Source: Chengkuizengella sp. SCS-71B
Lineage (GTDB): Bacteria; Bacillota; Bacilli; Paenibacillales; KCTC-33759
Assembly: GCF_040100845.1 (NCBI RefSeq)
Contig: NZ_JAZHSH010000001.1
Span: 1,550,001-1,614,000 of the forward strand
Length of the DNA: 64,000 bases
Reading direction: 5' to 3'
Part shown: piece after piece, positions 34,998 to 43,579 of the stretch
Layout: each line of letters starts with the position of its first letter
Position numbering within the stretch: position 1 is the stretch's first letter
Translations under genes and position numbers: made by a program
Notes under the pieces: model-generated
The model's input: only the letters and a program-made list of their open reading frames with translations
What the model was told of the DNA's origin: nothing
Databases searched by the model: none

Positions 34998-36317
34998 TTG
35001 GCTAAACCAATTGTAGCGATTGTAGGCAGACCAAATGTTGGTAAGTCAACTATATTTAACCGCATTGTGGGTGAAAGAGTTGCCATTGTTGAAGATAAAC
35101 CAGGAATTACAAGAGATCGAATTTTTGCTAATGGTGAATGGTTGGATAAACAATTCAGTATTATAGATACTGGAGGAATTGAAATCAGTGAAGATGAAAT
35201 CACACAATCCATCAAAGCTCAAGCAGAGCTGGCTATCGAAGAGGCAGATGTAATTATATTTATGGTTGATGTGAAATCAGGGATCACGCCTTCTGACACA
35301 GAGGTTGCGAACATGTTATTTCGCTCAAAAAAACCTGTTGTTTTAGCAGTCAATAAGGTTGATAATTTAGAACGTGAAAATGAAATTTATGAATTTTATT
35401 CACTTGGCTTTGGAGATCCCTTTCCTATTTCAGGTTCACACGGATTAGGAATAGGAGATTTATTAGATAAAGTGGTTGATTCCTTTCCAGATCAAGATGA
35501 GAACGACTATGATGAGGATGTTATTAAAGTTTCTTTAATTGGTAGACCTAATGTTGGTAAATCCTCCATGGTGAATGCAATTCTAGGAGAAAAGAGAGTC
35601 ATTGTAAGCAACCAAGCTGGAACAACACGTGACGCCATAGATACTCCATTTGAAAAGGATGGACAAAAATATGTGTTTATTGACACGGCAGGGATGCGTA
35701 AAAGAGGAAAAGTTTACGAAACAACAGAAAAATATAGTGTAATGAGAGCAATGAGAGCAATTGAACGTTCTGATGTTGTATTAATTGTTATTAATGCAGA
35801 GGAAGGAATTATTGAACAGGACAAACATATTGCTGGTTATGCAGATGAAGCTGGGAAAGCTGCTATTTTTCTAGTGAATAAATGGGATGCTGTTGAAAAA
35901 TCAGACAAGACTCTGCAGGAATTCACTACTAAAATTCGTGAACAGTTCCAATTTATGAGTTATGCTCCGATTCTTTTTGTGTCAGCGAAGACTCAGCAAA
36001 GGTTACACAAATTAATGCCTATGGTTGATTTTGTGGCTGATCAGCATGCATTAAGGATTCCTACGCATGCTTTAAACGATGTAATTTCTGATGCTGTGGC
36101 GATGAATCAACCTCCTATAGATAAAGGGAAGAGATTAAGAATTAATTATGCTACACAGGTTTCTATTAAACCGCCAAAATTTGTTTTATTTGTGAATGAT
36201 CCTGCGTTAATGCATTTTTCTTATAAAAGATATATTGAAAACAGAATTCGTGCTTCATTTAATTTCGAAGGTACTCCAATCCAAATATTTCTACGAAGGA
36301 AATCTCAAGATGAATAA
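34998..36317 (+). CDS. der: GTPase Der (EngA)
   Basis: Der is an essential GTPase for assembly of the 50S ribosomal subunit. Its two consecutive G domains are both complete: [13 protein letters not shown] and NKVD in the first, and [14 protein letters not shown] and NKWD in the second. The C-terminal KH-like domain includes [11 protein letters not shown] and [13 protein letters not shown]. The TTG lies five bases behind AGGAGTGG, and the protein then begins [12 protein letters not shown] as in relatives; the GTG three codons earlier overlaps the site. plsY follows 15 bases later. Confidence 0.95.
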   Translation: MAKPIVAIVGRPNVGKSTIFNRIVGERVAIVEDKPGITRDRIFANGEWLDKQFSIIDTGGIEISEDEITQSIKAQAELAIEEADVIIFMVDVKSGITPSDTEVANMLFRSKKPVVLAVNKVDNLERENEIYEFYSLGFGDPFPISGSHGLGIGDLLDKVVDSFPDQDENDYDEDVIKVSLIGRPNVGKSSMVNAILGEKRVIVSNQAGTTRDAIDTPFEKDGQKYVFIDTAGMRKRGKVYETTEKYSVMRAMRAIERSDVVLIVINAEEGIIEQDKHIAGYADEAGKAAIFLVNKWDAVEKSDKTLQEFTTKIREQFQFMSYAPILFVSAKTQQRLHKLMPMVDFVADQHALRIPTHALNDVISDAVAMNQPPIDKGKRLRINYATQVSIKPPKFVLFVNDPALMHFSYKRYIENRIRASFNFEGTPIQIFLRRKSQDE

Positions 36318-36332
36318 GTAGGGGGTGAATGA

Positions 36333-36926
36333 GTGTATTACATATTACCCATATTAATAAGCTATTTATTGGGTTCAGTTTCTTTTAGCACCTTGACTGC
36401 AAAATGGATTAAAGGAATCGATATACGTAAACATGGTAGTGGAAATGCAGGGGCGACAAATACGTTGAGAGTTCTAGGACTTTGGCCTGCCATTGGTGTA
36501 CTTGTTTTAGATATATGCAAAGGTATTTTTGCAGTATTGATTGGAAGTTGGTTTGCACCTGACCAAATAATAATTCCAACTTTATGTGGGTTGTTAGTTA
36601 TAATAGGTCATAATTGGCCTGTGTTTTTTAGTTTTAAAGGTGGGAAAGGAATTGCTACAACAATAGGAGTTGCCATTACCTTAGCACCTATACCAACTAT
36701 ATATGCTGGTCTTATAGCAATAGTGTTCTTACTACTAACTCGTTATGTTTCACTTGGTTCATTACTTTTTACATTATTTTTGCCATTATCAATTTTTATT
36801 TTTAGTCAATCAAATGAAGTTTTTTATTTAAGTATTTTTATTTGGATTTTTGCATGGTATCGACATAGGTCAAACATAGTTAGACTGTTACAAGGTCAAG
36901 AAGGAAAAGTGGGTCAAAAAGGGTGA
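36333..36926 (+). CDS. plsY: Glycerol-3-phosphate acyltransferase PlsY
   Basis: PlsY is the integral membrane enzyme that transfers an acyl group from acyl phosphate to glycerol 3-phosphate, the first step of phospholipid synthesis. The three cytoplasmic motifs are visible: IRKHGSGNAGATNTLRVLG, GHNWPVFFSFKGGKGIAT, and the late loop WYRHRSNIVRLLQGQE. Five transmembrane helices fit the known fold. It starts at GTG behind GGGGGTGAATG. With gpsA (next gene, making glycerol 3-phosphate) and plsC it forms the phospholipid-entry set of this region. Confidence 0.93.
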   Translation: MYYILPILISYLLGSVSFSTLTAKWIKGIDIRKHGSGNAGATNTLRVLGLWPAIGVLVLDICKGIFAVLIGSWFAPDQIIIPTLCGLLVIIGHNWPVFFSFKGGKGIATTIGVAITLAPIPTIYAGLIAIVFLLLTRYVSLGSLLFTLFLPLSIFIFSQSNEVFYLSIFIWIFAWYRHRSNIVRLLQGQEGKVGQKG

Positions 36927-36930
36927 TTTA

Positions 36931-36947
36931 TACCCACAAAAGTGAAT
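36931..36947 (+). repeat. Post-stop dispersed motif, copy 5
   Basis: TACCCACAAAAGTGAAT lies four bases after the plsY stop and matches the ypeB copy at 16 of 17 bases. Confidence 0.45.
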
Positions 36948-36986
36948 GAATCAAACATGATTAATCCTATTTAATTAAGCTTCATA

Positions 36987-37027
36987 AATGTCTGCTAACC
37001 CATGTAAAAGAGGTGTACGCAGACATT
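36987..37027 (+). other. Hairpin in the gpsA leader
   Basis: AATGTCTGC pairs perfectly with GCAGACATT across a 23-base loop. No T run follows, so it is not a standard terminator. Confidence 0.5.
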
Positions 37028-37079
37028 AAAGCATCAGATTGGAAATAGGAGTTTCTTTCAAGAAGGGTGGGGGGGAACA

Positions 37080-38123
37080 ATGTCAAAAAAAGTAACAGTA
37101 TTCGTAGCTGGAAGTTGGGGAACAGCACTAGCCTCAGTTTTAGCTGATAATGGACTTGAGGTTATGATTTGGTCTCGAAATGAAAAACAAGTGGAGGAAA
37201 TTAATACTCAACACACGAATAGCAAGTACCTTCCTAAAATTTCTCTTTCTAATCGAATCAAAGCAACTACATTAATAGAGGAAGCTATGAATGGAACGAC
37301 TGCTGTTATCATAGTAGCACCGTCTTCAGGCATGAGGGAGGTGGCTTCTAAGATCAAACCTTACATTCATGAAGACCATCTCATAGTTCACGCTACAAAA
37401 GGGTTTGAAGCAAAATCTTTAAAACGAATGTCACAGGTTATCTCTGAAGAGTTTACAAATGTAGATGAGAAAAATATAGCAGTACTTTCAGGTCCAAGTC
37501 ATGCAGAAGAAGTGATTAATAAATCTCCTACAACAGTTGTTATTTCAGCCGTTAATTTGAACGCTGCAGAAAAGGTTCAAGATTTATTTATTAACTCTTA
37601 TTTTAGAGTATATACGAATCCAGACATTATTGGTGTTGAAATAGGAGCAGCCCTAAAAAACATTATTGCTTTAGGTGGTGGATTGTCTGACGGTTTATCG
37701 TTTGGTGATAATGCAAAAGCCGCTTTAATTACTCGTGGTTTAGCTGAAATAGCGAGATTAGGAGTTGCTATGGGAGCAAATCCACTAACTTTTATTGGTT
37801 TAGCTGGTATTGGTGATTTAGTTGTAACCTGTACAAGTCAACATAGCAGAAATTGGCGTGCAGGATATCTACTTGCTCAAGGAAATACACTAGATGAAAC
37901 GTTGGAAAAAATGGGTATGGTAGTTGAAGGTATTAAAACTACGCAGGCTGCTTATGAGTTATCTAAAATATATGATATCACAATGCCAATTACCTCCGAA
38001 TTGTATGAAGTATTATTTAATAAAAAAGAGCCCAAATTTGCAGTTGAAGATTTAATGGGACGTGTTAAAACCCATGAAATGGAGGATATTGCAATACCAT
38101 CGTCAAAAAAATGGGTGGAATAG
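37080..38123 (+). CDS. gpsA: Glycerol-3-phosphate dehydrogenase GpsA
   Basis: GpsA reduces dihydroxyacetone phosphate with NAD(P)H to glycerol 3-phosphate for phospholipids. Typical segments are LSGPSHAEEV, GAALKNIIALGGG with the catalytic lysine, and GLAGIGDLVVTCTS. The N-terminal nucleotide motif reads VAGSWGTA where relatives have GAGSWGTA, so the first glycine of GxGxxG is Val, which is odd and could reflect one base change. Length (347 aa) is normal. The ATG follows AAGGGTGGGGGG. Neighbours spoVIF and spoIVA downstream match the Paenibacillus/Bacillus order. Confidence 0.93.
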   Translation: MSKKVTVFVAGSWGTALASVLADNGLEVMIWSRNEKQVEEINTQHTNSKYLPKISLSNRIKATTLIEEAMNGTTAVIIVAPSSGMREVASKIKPYIHEDHLIVHATKGFEAKSLKRMSQVISEEFTNVDEKNIAVLSGPSHAEEVINKSPTTVVISAVNLNAAEKVQDLFINSYFRVYTNPDIIGVEIGAALKNIIALGGGLSDGLSFGDNAKAALITRGLAEIARLGVAMGANPLTFIGLAGIGDLVVTCTSQHSRNWRAGYLLAQGNTLDETLEKMGMVVEGIKTTQAAYELSKIYDITMPITSELYEVLFNKKEPKFAVEDLMGRVKTHEMEDIAIPSSKKWVE

Positions 38124-38126
38124 CCT

Positions 38127-38156
38127 ACACGAATTTCCCTTCTTATTCATAAGATG
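38127..38156 (+). promoter_or_regulatory. Candidate sigma-K promoter of spoVIF
   Basis: ACAC, a 17-base spacer and CATAAGATG match the sigma-K pattern (mACm, then CATAnnnTA) except for the last base. The gene behind it is a late mother-cell sporulation gene in Bacillus. Confidence 0.5.
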
Positions 38157-38183
38157 CATTAGCACAGAATAAGGAGGGTTAGT

Positions 38184-38480
38184 ATGAGTAAAAGTAATAA
38201 AGGTAATGATCTTTCTAAAGATGTTTTAGATGTTGTTAAGAAAAAAACGGGTAAAAAAGTATCTAGAAAAGATATTGAAAAAATAGCTAGTGGAGTCAAA
38301 CCTTCAACCTTACAAAGTGAAAAAGAATTGCGTGAATTAATTCTAAACGTTTCAAAAATGGTAAAAGTACCAGTCGCTGAATCCACAGTAAATGAAATTA
38401 TAAAAGCTGTAAAAGGTAGTGGGTTTAATACAGGTCAATTAGAAAATATGATGCAAGGTATGATGAAAAAAAAGAAATAA
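38184..38480 (+). CDS. spoVIF: Stage VI sporulation protein F
   Basis: SpoVIF is a small protein made late in the mother cell and needed for correct spore coat assembly in Bacillus. The family pattern is visible: DVVKKKTGKKVSRKDIEKIASGVKPSTLQSEKELRELI is the main conserved block (quoted here in pieces: DVVKKKTGKKV, KDIEKIASGV, EKELRELILNVSKM), followed by VPVAESTVNEIIKAVK. At 98 residues the protein is slightly longer than Bacillus YjcC, owing to a lysine- and methionine-rich tail. AAGGAGGGTTAG precedes the ATG. A terminator follows. Confidence 0.85.
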   Translation: MSKSNKGNDLSKDVLDVVKKKTGKKVSRKDIEKIASGVKPSTLQSEKELRELILNVSKMVKVPVAESTVNEIIKAVKGSGFNTGQLENMMQGMMKKKK

Positions 38481-38490
38481 TTTTGTGCAA

Positions 38491-38526
38491 AGCATAAGGT
38501 TTCTAAAATTGACCTTATGCTTTTTT
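38491..38526 (+). terminator. Terminator after spoVIF
   Basis: AGCATAAGGT pairs with ACCTTATGCT and continues into TTTTTT. Confidence 0.9.
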
Positions 38527-38595
38527 ATCATATTATGTGTTATAGTAGATGATGAAAAATAACGATAAAGTGATTAGGATTAGGAGTTAGATATA

Positions 38596-38775
38596 ATGGA
38601 TTCAATGGATAAAATGTGGTTATCATTCTATGCAATAGGTTTTATGATTTTGGCCTCTGTTTTAATTACATTTGCACGAGCAAAAACAAAAGGAATTATT
38701 CGATTTATAATTTCATTCATTGCTGTTATTATTTTGATTTTTTCTTTCTTCATAGGATTGATTTCGATTATATAA
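38596..38775 (+). CDS. yphE: DUF2768 small membrane protein (YphE-like)
   Basis: This 59-residue protein consists of two hydrophobic helices (about 8-26 and 35-58) joined by a short basic loop FARAKTKGIIRF. It matches the size and layout of DUF2768 proteins, whose Bacillus member YphE lies between gpsA and yphF-spoIVA, the same place as here. Function is unknown. TAGGAGTTAG precedes the ATG. Confidence 0.75.
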   Translation: MDSMDKMWLSFYAIGFMILASVLITFARAKTKGIIRFIISFIAVIILIFSFFIGLISII

Positions 38776-38792
38776 TTAAGGAGGACAAGTAG

Positions 38793-39170
38793 ATGAAGAT
38801 TAGAAGATTGTTCTCAAAAAAAGTCGATTTCAGTCCAAATTCAGACCAAAAAAATATAGATGAACATAAAGAACAAGTTGTTGAGTTAAAAGGTAAATTT
38901 AAGGAGAAAAAGGTGAAAACTGAGCTAAATATATCTTTGCTAGATCTCGCTTTAAAAAATAATATTGACTGGCAATTTGCTTGTACGAATGGAAACTGCG
39001 CTAGATGTCGATGTTATATTCAAGAAGGGGCAGAATTGTTAAGTAATGTGAATTCAGCAGAGAAATCTAGATTGGATATTCAGGAGCTTAAAGATGGCTA
39101 TCGATTAGGATGCCAAGCTGTGATTGTAAAAGATGGAGCTCTTAAAGCAATGAACAAAACTTATTTTTAA
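38793..39170 (+). CDS. [2Fe-2S] ferredoxin, first of two
   Basis: A plant-type ferredoxin domain follows a charged, lysine-rich N terminus of about 35 residues. Cluster ligands are C64, C69 and C72 in CTNGNCARC (C-x4-C-x2-C) and C107 in RLGCQA. It would carry single electrons in the cytoplasm. AAGGAGG precedes the ATG, only 18 bases after the DUF2768 gene. It belongs to a cassette with a nucleotidyltransferase-like gene and a second ferredoxin. The redox partner cannot be inferred. Confidence 0.88.
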   Translation: MKIRRLFSKKVDFSPNSDQKNIDEHKEQVVELKGKFKEKKVKTELNISLLDLALKNNIDWQFACTNGNCARCRCYIQEGAELLSNVNSAEKSRLDIQELKDGYRLGCQAVIVKDGALKAMNKTYF

Positions 39171-39212
39171 AGTGTAGGAACTATTGAAAATGAATGGAAA
39201 GGTGTGGCATCG

Positions 39213-39809
39213 TTGGTTTTATCAAAATCATTAAGTGAATGTATCACTTATATATATAATAAATTAGAAAGCTCAGAGGTTGACTGGTATGTAGGAGGCA
39301 GTTGTGGTCTTCTTTTACAAGAAATTTCTTTAGAGGCAGATCCTCGAGATTTAGATATTCAAATTGAAACAAAGTTCTCACCGATCATTCATTCTATCTT
39401 ACAACCCTATGCTTTAGATAAACCGCATTTTAGTGAAACAGAAATTTTCAAATCACTACTTAGTCATTATGAGATTGGCGGAATAGAAGTGGAACTAGTA
39501 GCGGAATTTAGTGTTCATTCATTAACATCTGATTATAAAGTTGATATGAGCTTTTTAAAAAAATATAGTACTGTTGTGAATTTAAATGGTTTTCAAATAA
39601 AGGTGATGCCTTTAGCACATGAGTTTATTTTTAATGTATTACGTAATAGACCAGATCGATATTTAGTTGCAGCTGAAAAAATGGTCTCCAATAAAATGAG
39701 ATATTTTCCAGCTTTGTATGAAATATTAAAAAGAAATCAATTTGATGAATTACATATGCAAAAAATGAGCGATTTATTATCTGAATCTTTATGTGAAAGG
39801 GAATTGTAA
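39213..39809 (+). CDS. Nucleotidyltransferase-fold protein
   Basis: The N-terminal half resembles a small nucleotidyltransferase domain: VGGSCGLLLQ followed by ADPRDLDIQIE, giving the GGS and DxD elements, and a third acidic strand VELVAEF. The rest is helical. Such domains transfer a nucleotide to a small molecule, tRNA or protein, but the target here is unknown and activity is not certain. Start is either this TTG or the GTG three codons earlier, which overlaps the AAAGGTG site. The stop is two bases before the second ferredoxin, so they are surely co-translated. Confidence 0.65.
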   Translation: MVLSKSLSECITYIYNKLESSEVDWYVGGSCGLLLQEISLEADPRDLDIQIETKFSPIIHSILQPYALDKPHFSETEIFKSLLSHYEIGGIEVELVAEFSVHSLTSDYKVDMSFLKKYSTVVNLNGFQIKVMPLAHEFIFNVLRNRPDRYLVAAEKMVSNKMRYFPALYEILKRNQFDELHMQKMSDLLSESLCEREL

Positions 39810-39811
39810 AC

Positions 39812-40150
39812 ATGGCAGAAGTCACTTTTTTACCTCGAAATAAAATGATAAAAGTGAAAGCAGGTACTTCTCTATTAGAAACCAGTAAACGTGCAAGAGT
39901 AGTTATTCCTGCACGATGTGGTGGCAATGCATCATGTTTGATGTGCAAAGTCATAGTGGAAGATCCTACAACTATTTTGCCTTTGACACAAAATGAAAAG
40001 GAAAAATTGAGTGAAGATCAAGTTTCTGGAAATATAAGATTAGCTTGTCAAGCAAAAGTCTTTAATAAAAAAGTAGTTGTAAAGATACCTGAGAGCCCTT
40101 TGAATAAAGTTATTCAGGCACAGTTACAGAACAAAAATAAAATGATTTAA
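39812..40150 (+). CDS. [2Fe-2S] ferredoxin, second of two
   Basis: A 112-residue plant-type ferredoxin with ligands C36, C42 and C45 in CGGNASCLMC (C-x5-C-x2-C) and C79 in RLACQA. It is only distantly similar to the first ferredoxin of the cassette, so it is not a recent duplicate. GAAAGGGAATTG precedes the ATG. Located just before the lipoprotein yphF and spoIVA, in a region otherwise devoted to sporulation. Confidence 0.88.
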   Translation: MAEVTFLPRNKMIKVKAGTSLLETSKRARVVIPARCGGNASCLMCKVIVEDPTTILPLTQNEKEKLSEDQVSGNIRLACQAKVFNKKVVVKIPESPLNKVIQAQLQNKNKMI

Positions 40151-40201
40151 AAAAATAAATTAAAAATCACATGGAATACTGGAAGGATGAAGGAATAATA
40201 G

Positions 40202-40924
40202 ATGAAAAAAATAAGCTACAGTTTTATGAGTTTGCTCCTAATCTTGTTTACTTCAGGATGTTTATATCCAGATGATATGAGAGGAGACAAAAGTGCAGGT
40301 GCAGTCAGAGAATCGATTACATTAGTTCAAACCGCTGTTGATGCATACCAACAAGCTTCTGGAGGATTAATTCCTATTAAAAATAGTGAGATGGACACCC
40401 CCGTTTATGAAAAATATATCATTGACTTTAATAAGCTGGGAGCATATATCGGTCAAATACCAGCGGTTGCTTTTGAAAATGGAGGTAATTATTATTTTGT
40501 ACTTGTTAATGTAGAAGAACATCCTACTGTTAAATTAATGGATATTGTCTCCTTCCAAAAGATAAATGCACTTGAAAGAGAAATTTTACTATATATTAGT
40601 GATAATAATGGAGCTTTGCCTAAAGGTGATGAGTTGTATGAAAACTGGTTTAGCATTGATTTTAGTTTATTAGACCAAAAAAGATTACAAATCAAAAGTC
40701 CTTATTCAGAATTATATTTAAGTCCAATCGTACATACTTCAGGTATTGTAAAGATTGATTATGGTATAGAAATAAACAGGATAATAGAAAATTACGGAGA
40801 AGGCAATATAAATAAGAATCAAGATTTGCGTGAATTATTAATTGAAACTTCAAACTATGTACCTGTGAAATCAAATCCTTATGATTGGGTAAATGAGGAG
40901 CATGTTATTCGCAATACATTTTAA
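40202..40924 (+). CDS. yphF: YphF-like lipoprotein
   Basis: A signal peptide of about 20 residues ends at a lipobox-like FTSGC, so the mature protein should be lipid-anchored outside the membrane. The rest is soluble, with segments DKSAGAVRESITLVQTAVDAY and a final SNPYDWVNEEHVIRNTF. Length (240 aa) and the position directly upstream of spoIVA match Bacillus YphF, whose role is unknown. GGAAGGATGAAGG precedes the ATG. Confidence 0.78.
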   Translation: MKKISYSFMSLLLILFTSGCLYPDDMRGDKSAGAVRESITLVQTAVDAYQQASGGLIPIKNSEMDTPVYEKYIIDFNKLGAYIGQIPAVAFENGGNYYFVLVNVEEHPTVKLMDIVSFQKINALEREILLYISDNNGALPKGDELYENWFSIDFSLLDQKRLQIKSPYSELYLSPIVHTSGIVKIDYGIEINRIIENYGEGNINKNQDLRELLIETSNYVPVKSNPYDWVNEEHVIRNTF

Positions 40925-40926
40925 AA

Positions 40927-40955
40927 AGCACTCATTAGTATGAGTGTTTTTTTGT
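40927..40955 (+). terminator. Terminator after yphF
   Basis: GCACTCAT pairs with ATGAGTGT (one G-U) around a four-base loop and continues into seven T. Confidence 0.85.
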
Positions 40956-41057
40956 AATAACGCATATTTTTTCATAGAAATCATATATTTTTCAGTGAAT
41001 ATTGTTTAAAAGTAATTTTATTTAGTAAAGAAATAGGCGGGGTTGTTTAAAATTCAG

Positions 41058-41085
41058 TCATATTCATTTTTTTGTTACATATATT
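41058..41085 (+). promoter_or_regulatory. Sigma-E promoter of spoIVA
   Basis: TCATATT fits the -35 pattern KMATATT fully, the spacer is 13 bases, and CATATATT matches CATACAnT at all but one fixed position. spoIVA is a sigma-E gene in Bacillus. Confidence 0.7.
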
Positions 41086-41134
41086 GTTACTAGTCCAATT
41101 GAATGTACGATACCTTGTATAGGAGGGGATCTTT

Positions 41135-42613
41135 TTGGAAAAAGTGGATATTTTTAAGGACATCGCAGAAAGGACAGGTGGGGATATTTACTTAGGGGTT
41201 GTTGGTGCGGTTCGAACTGGTAAATCTACTTTTATTAAACGATTTATGGAGACCATCGTATTACCGAACATCTCTAATGAGGCTGACAGAGTTAGAGCAA
41301 AGGATGAGCTGCCTCAAAGTGCTTCTGGTAGAACGATCATGACAACAGAACCTAAGTTTGTTCCAAATAATGCAGTAAAGATTACTGTAGATGAAGGTTT
41401 AGATGTTAATGTGCGTATGGTAGATTGTGTTGGTTATGCTGTTGTAGGCGCACATGGGTATGAGGATGAAAATGGACCTAGAATGATTAATACACCATGG
41501 TTTGAAGATCCGATACCATTTCAAGAGGCAGCAGAAATAGGTACAAGAAAAGTTATACAAGAGCATTCTACATTAGGTGTAGTTATTACAACGGATGGGT
41601 CTATCACAGATATTGATAGAGAATCTTATGTTCAAGCTGAGGAACGTGTTATTAATGAGTTGAAGGAAGTAGGTAAACCATTTATCTTAATTGTAAATTC
41701 AACTCGACCAGATCATCCTGATACAAATCAACTTTGTGAAGATTTGTCCCAAAGATATGACATTCCTGTGATGCCAATGAGTGTAGACACTATGGGTGAA
41801 CGAGAGATGACTTCTGTATTAAGAGAAGTACTGTACGAGTTCCCTGTTCATGAAGTGAATGTGAATCTGCCAAGCTGGGTGATGGTTTTGGATGAAAATC
41901 ACTGGCTGAGAACAAATTTCGAAGAAAGTGTTAGGGAGACTGTAAAGGATATTAGTAGATTGCGAGATGTGGATCGAGTAGTTGGGAATTTTGAAGGGTT
42001 TGACTTTATTGATAGAGCGTCTTTAGCAGGAATGAATATGGGGCAAGGTATAGCTGAAATTGATTTATACGCTCCAGATGAATTGTATGATCAAATTCTT
42101 ATGGAGGTAGTTGGGGTAGAAATCAGAGGGAAAGATCATTTGCTTCAACTAATGCAGGAATTTAGCCATGCTAAAAGAGAGTATGATCATTATGCTGAAG
42201 GCATTGAGATGGTGAAAGCAACTGGATATGGTATAGCTGCTCCACCTATAGAGGATATGACTTTAGAAGAACCAGAACTTATCCGACAAGGATCAAGATT
42301 TGGAGTCCGTTTAAAAGCGGTGGCTCCATCCATACACATGATACGTGTGGATGTAGAGTCAGAGTTTGCACCAATTATAGGCACAGAAAAGCAAAGTGAA
42401 GAACTGGTAAGGTATTTAATGCAGGATTATGAAGATGATCCAGTTAGAATATGGGATTCCGATATTTTTGGCAGATCATTACAATCAATTGTCCAGGAAG
42501 GAATCCAAGTAAAACTAGCGATGATGCCAGAGAATGCAAGACATAAACTACAAGAAACGTTAGGAAGAATTACGAATGAAGGATCTGGTGGATTAATAGC
42601 TATCATATTATAG
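41135..42613 (+). CDS. spoIVA: Spore coat morphogenetic ATPase SpoIVA
   Basis: SpoIVA polymerises on the forespore surface, using ATP, and forms the basement layer of the spore coat. It opens with MEKVDIFKDIAERTGGDIYL; the Walker A motif is GAVRTGKST around residues 22-30. Further conserved blocks are GRTIMTTEPKFVP and DCVGYAVVGAHGYEDE. The C-terminal region that anchors to the forespore ends in the family's GGLIAIIL. Length 492 aa equals the Bacillus protein. It begins at TTG behind AGGAGGGGA and is transcribed from a predicted sigma-E promoter. Confidence 0.95.
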   Translation: MEKVDIFKDIAERTGGDIYLGVVGAVRTGKSTFIKRFMETIVLPNISNEADRVRAKDELPQSASGRTIMTTEPKFVPNNAVKITVDEGLDVNVRMVDCVGYAVVGAHGYEDENGPRMINTPWFEDPIPFQEAAEIGTRKVIQEHSTLGVVITTDGSITDIDRESYVQAEERVINELKEVGKPFILIVNSTRPDHPDTNQLCEDLSQRYDIPVMPMSVDTMGEREMTSVLREVLYEFPVHEVNVNLPSWVMVLDENHWLRTNFEESVRETVKDISRLRDVDRVVGNFEGFDFIDRASLAGMNMGQGIAEIDLYAPDELYDQILMEVVGVEIRGKDHLLQLMQEFSHAKREYDHYAEGIEMVKATGYGIAAPPIEDMTLEEPELIRQGSRFGVRLKAVAPSIHMIRVDVESEFAPIIGTEKQSEELVRYLMQDYEDDPVRIWDSDIFGRSLQSIVQEGIQVKLAMMPENARHKLQETLGRITNEGSGGLIAIIL

Positions 42614-42650
42614 ATGCCAGTACGAAAACCAGTGCAAGATAAAGTGAATA

Positions 42651-42689
42651 AACCGATTTTCCGAAATATTAAGGTTAAATCGGTTTTTT
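42651..42689 (+). terminator. Terminator after spoIVA
   Basis: AACCGATTT pairs with AAATCGGTT across a loop of about 18 bases and runs into six T. Confidence 0.85.
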
Positions 42690-42885
42690 GCTCTTTTCTT
42701 TTTTAAAAGGAAAATGTATAATATATTAGGATTTGGAAGAATATTAAACCCAATTTGTATTATTCCTTGTGTTTATCAGATTAAAAAGTAGTAAAATATA
42801 CATTTTTCAATGACTATATGTATATTTTTATTTAAAAAGGTTAACACAAATGATAATATAATATTTTTGGGAGGAGGTGAAGAAC

Positions 42886-43158
42886 TTGAATAAATCTGAA
42901 TTAGTTACTAAGGTTGCTGAAACAGCAGAGCTTCAAAAAAAGGATGCATCCAAAGCTGTTGATGCTGTTTTCCAAGCCATTTCAGAAGCGTTACAAAGCG
43001 GAGATAAAGTACAATTAGTTGGATTCGGTAATTTTGAAGTTCGTGAACGTTCTGCAAGAAAGGGCCGTAATCCTCAAACAGGGGAAGAAATTGATATTGC
43101 AGCTAGTAAAGTGCCGGCCTTTAAACCAGGTAAAGCTTTAAAAGAAGGTATAAATTAA
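42886..43158 (+). CDS. hup: DNA-binding protein HU
   Basis: HU is a small basic protein that bends and compacts DNA. The family signature is complete, with [36 protein letters not shown] and [11 protein letters not shown]. The start is TTG behind a strong GGGAGGAGGTGA, giving MNKSELV as in Bacillus Hbs (90 residues); the GTG three codons earlier lies within the site. It sits between spoIVA and mtrB as in Bacillus. A terminator follows. Confidence 0.95.
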   Translation: MNKSELVTKVAETAELQKKDASKAVDAVFQAISEALQSGDKVQLVGFGNFEVRERSARKGRNPQTGEEIDIAASKVPAFKPGKALKEGIN

Positions 43159-43190
43159 TAAATACATATTTTTATAGCTATTTATTAAAG

Positions 43191-43226
43191 ACCGTTGTAT
43201 CTGTTCTATTTGATACAGCGGTTTTA
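43191..43226 (+). terminator. Terminator after hup
   Basis: ACCGTTGTATC pairs with GATACAGCGGT over 11 bases (one G-U) and is followed by TTTT. Confidence 0.85.
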
Positions 43227-43347
43227 ATTTCTCTATAATCACTTTTATAATGTTATTTTATGAGAATTAGCAATGATAGAGGTTTTTAGAAAATATGATA
43301 TAATTCTGAGGTACGGTGTAATTGATCGAAAGAAATGGAGGCGTATC

Positions 43348-43566
43348 ATGCAGAGAATAAATGATGAATACGTTATAATTAAAGCAAATGAAGATGGTGT
43401 GAACGTAATCGGATTAACAAGAGGACAGGATACGAGATTTAATCATACTGAAAAACTAGGCAAAGGAGAAGTGATGATTGCTCAATTTACAGAGCATACT
43501 TCTGCTGTAAAAGTTAGAGGTAAGGCAACAATTCAAACGAAACATGGAATTATTGAAAGTGAATAA
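43348..43566 (+). CDS. mtrB: trp RNA-binding attenuation protein (TRAP)
   Basis: TRAP forms an 11-subunit ring that, when loaded with tryptophan, wraps RNA carrying spaced UAG/GAG triplets and stops trp expression. The 72-residue sequence is nearly that of Bacillus, with [20 protein letters not shown] and the RNA contacts K36, K55 and R57 (K37, K56 and R58 in Bacillus). The ATG follows GGAGGCG; longer in-frame starts upstream have no site. Bacillus has folE (mtrA) just before mtrB; it is absent here. A likely target lies in the trp leader 10 kb downstream. Confidence 0.95.
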   Translation: MQRINDEYVIIKANEDGVNVIGLTRGQDTRFNHTEKLGKGEVMIAQFTEHTSAVKVRGKATIQTKHGIIESE

Positions 43567-43579
43567 AAATATTTTATGA

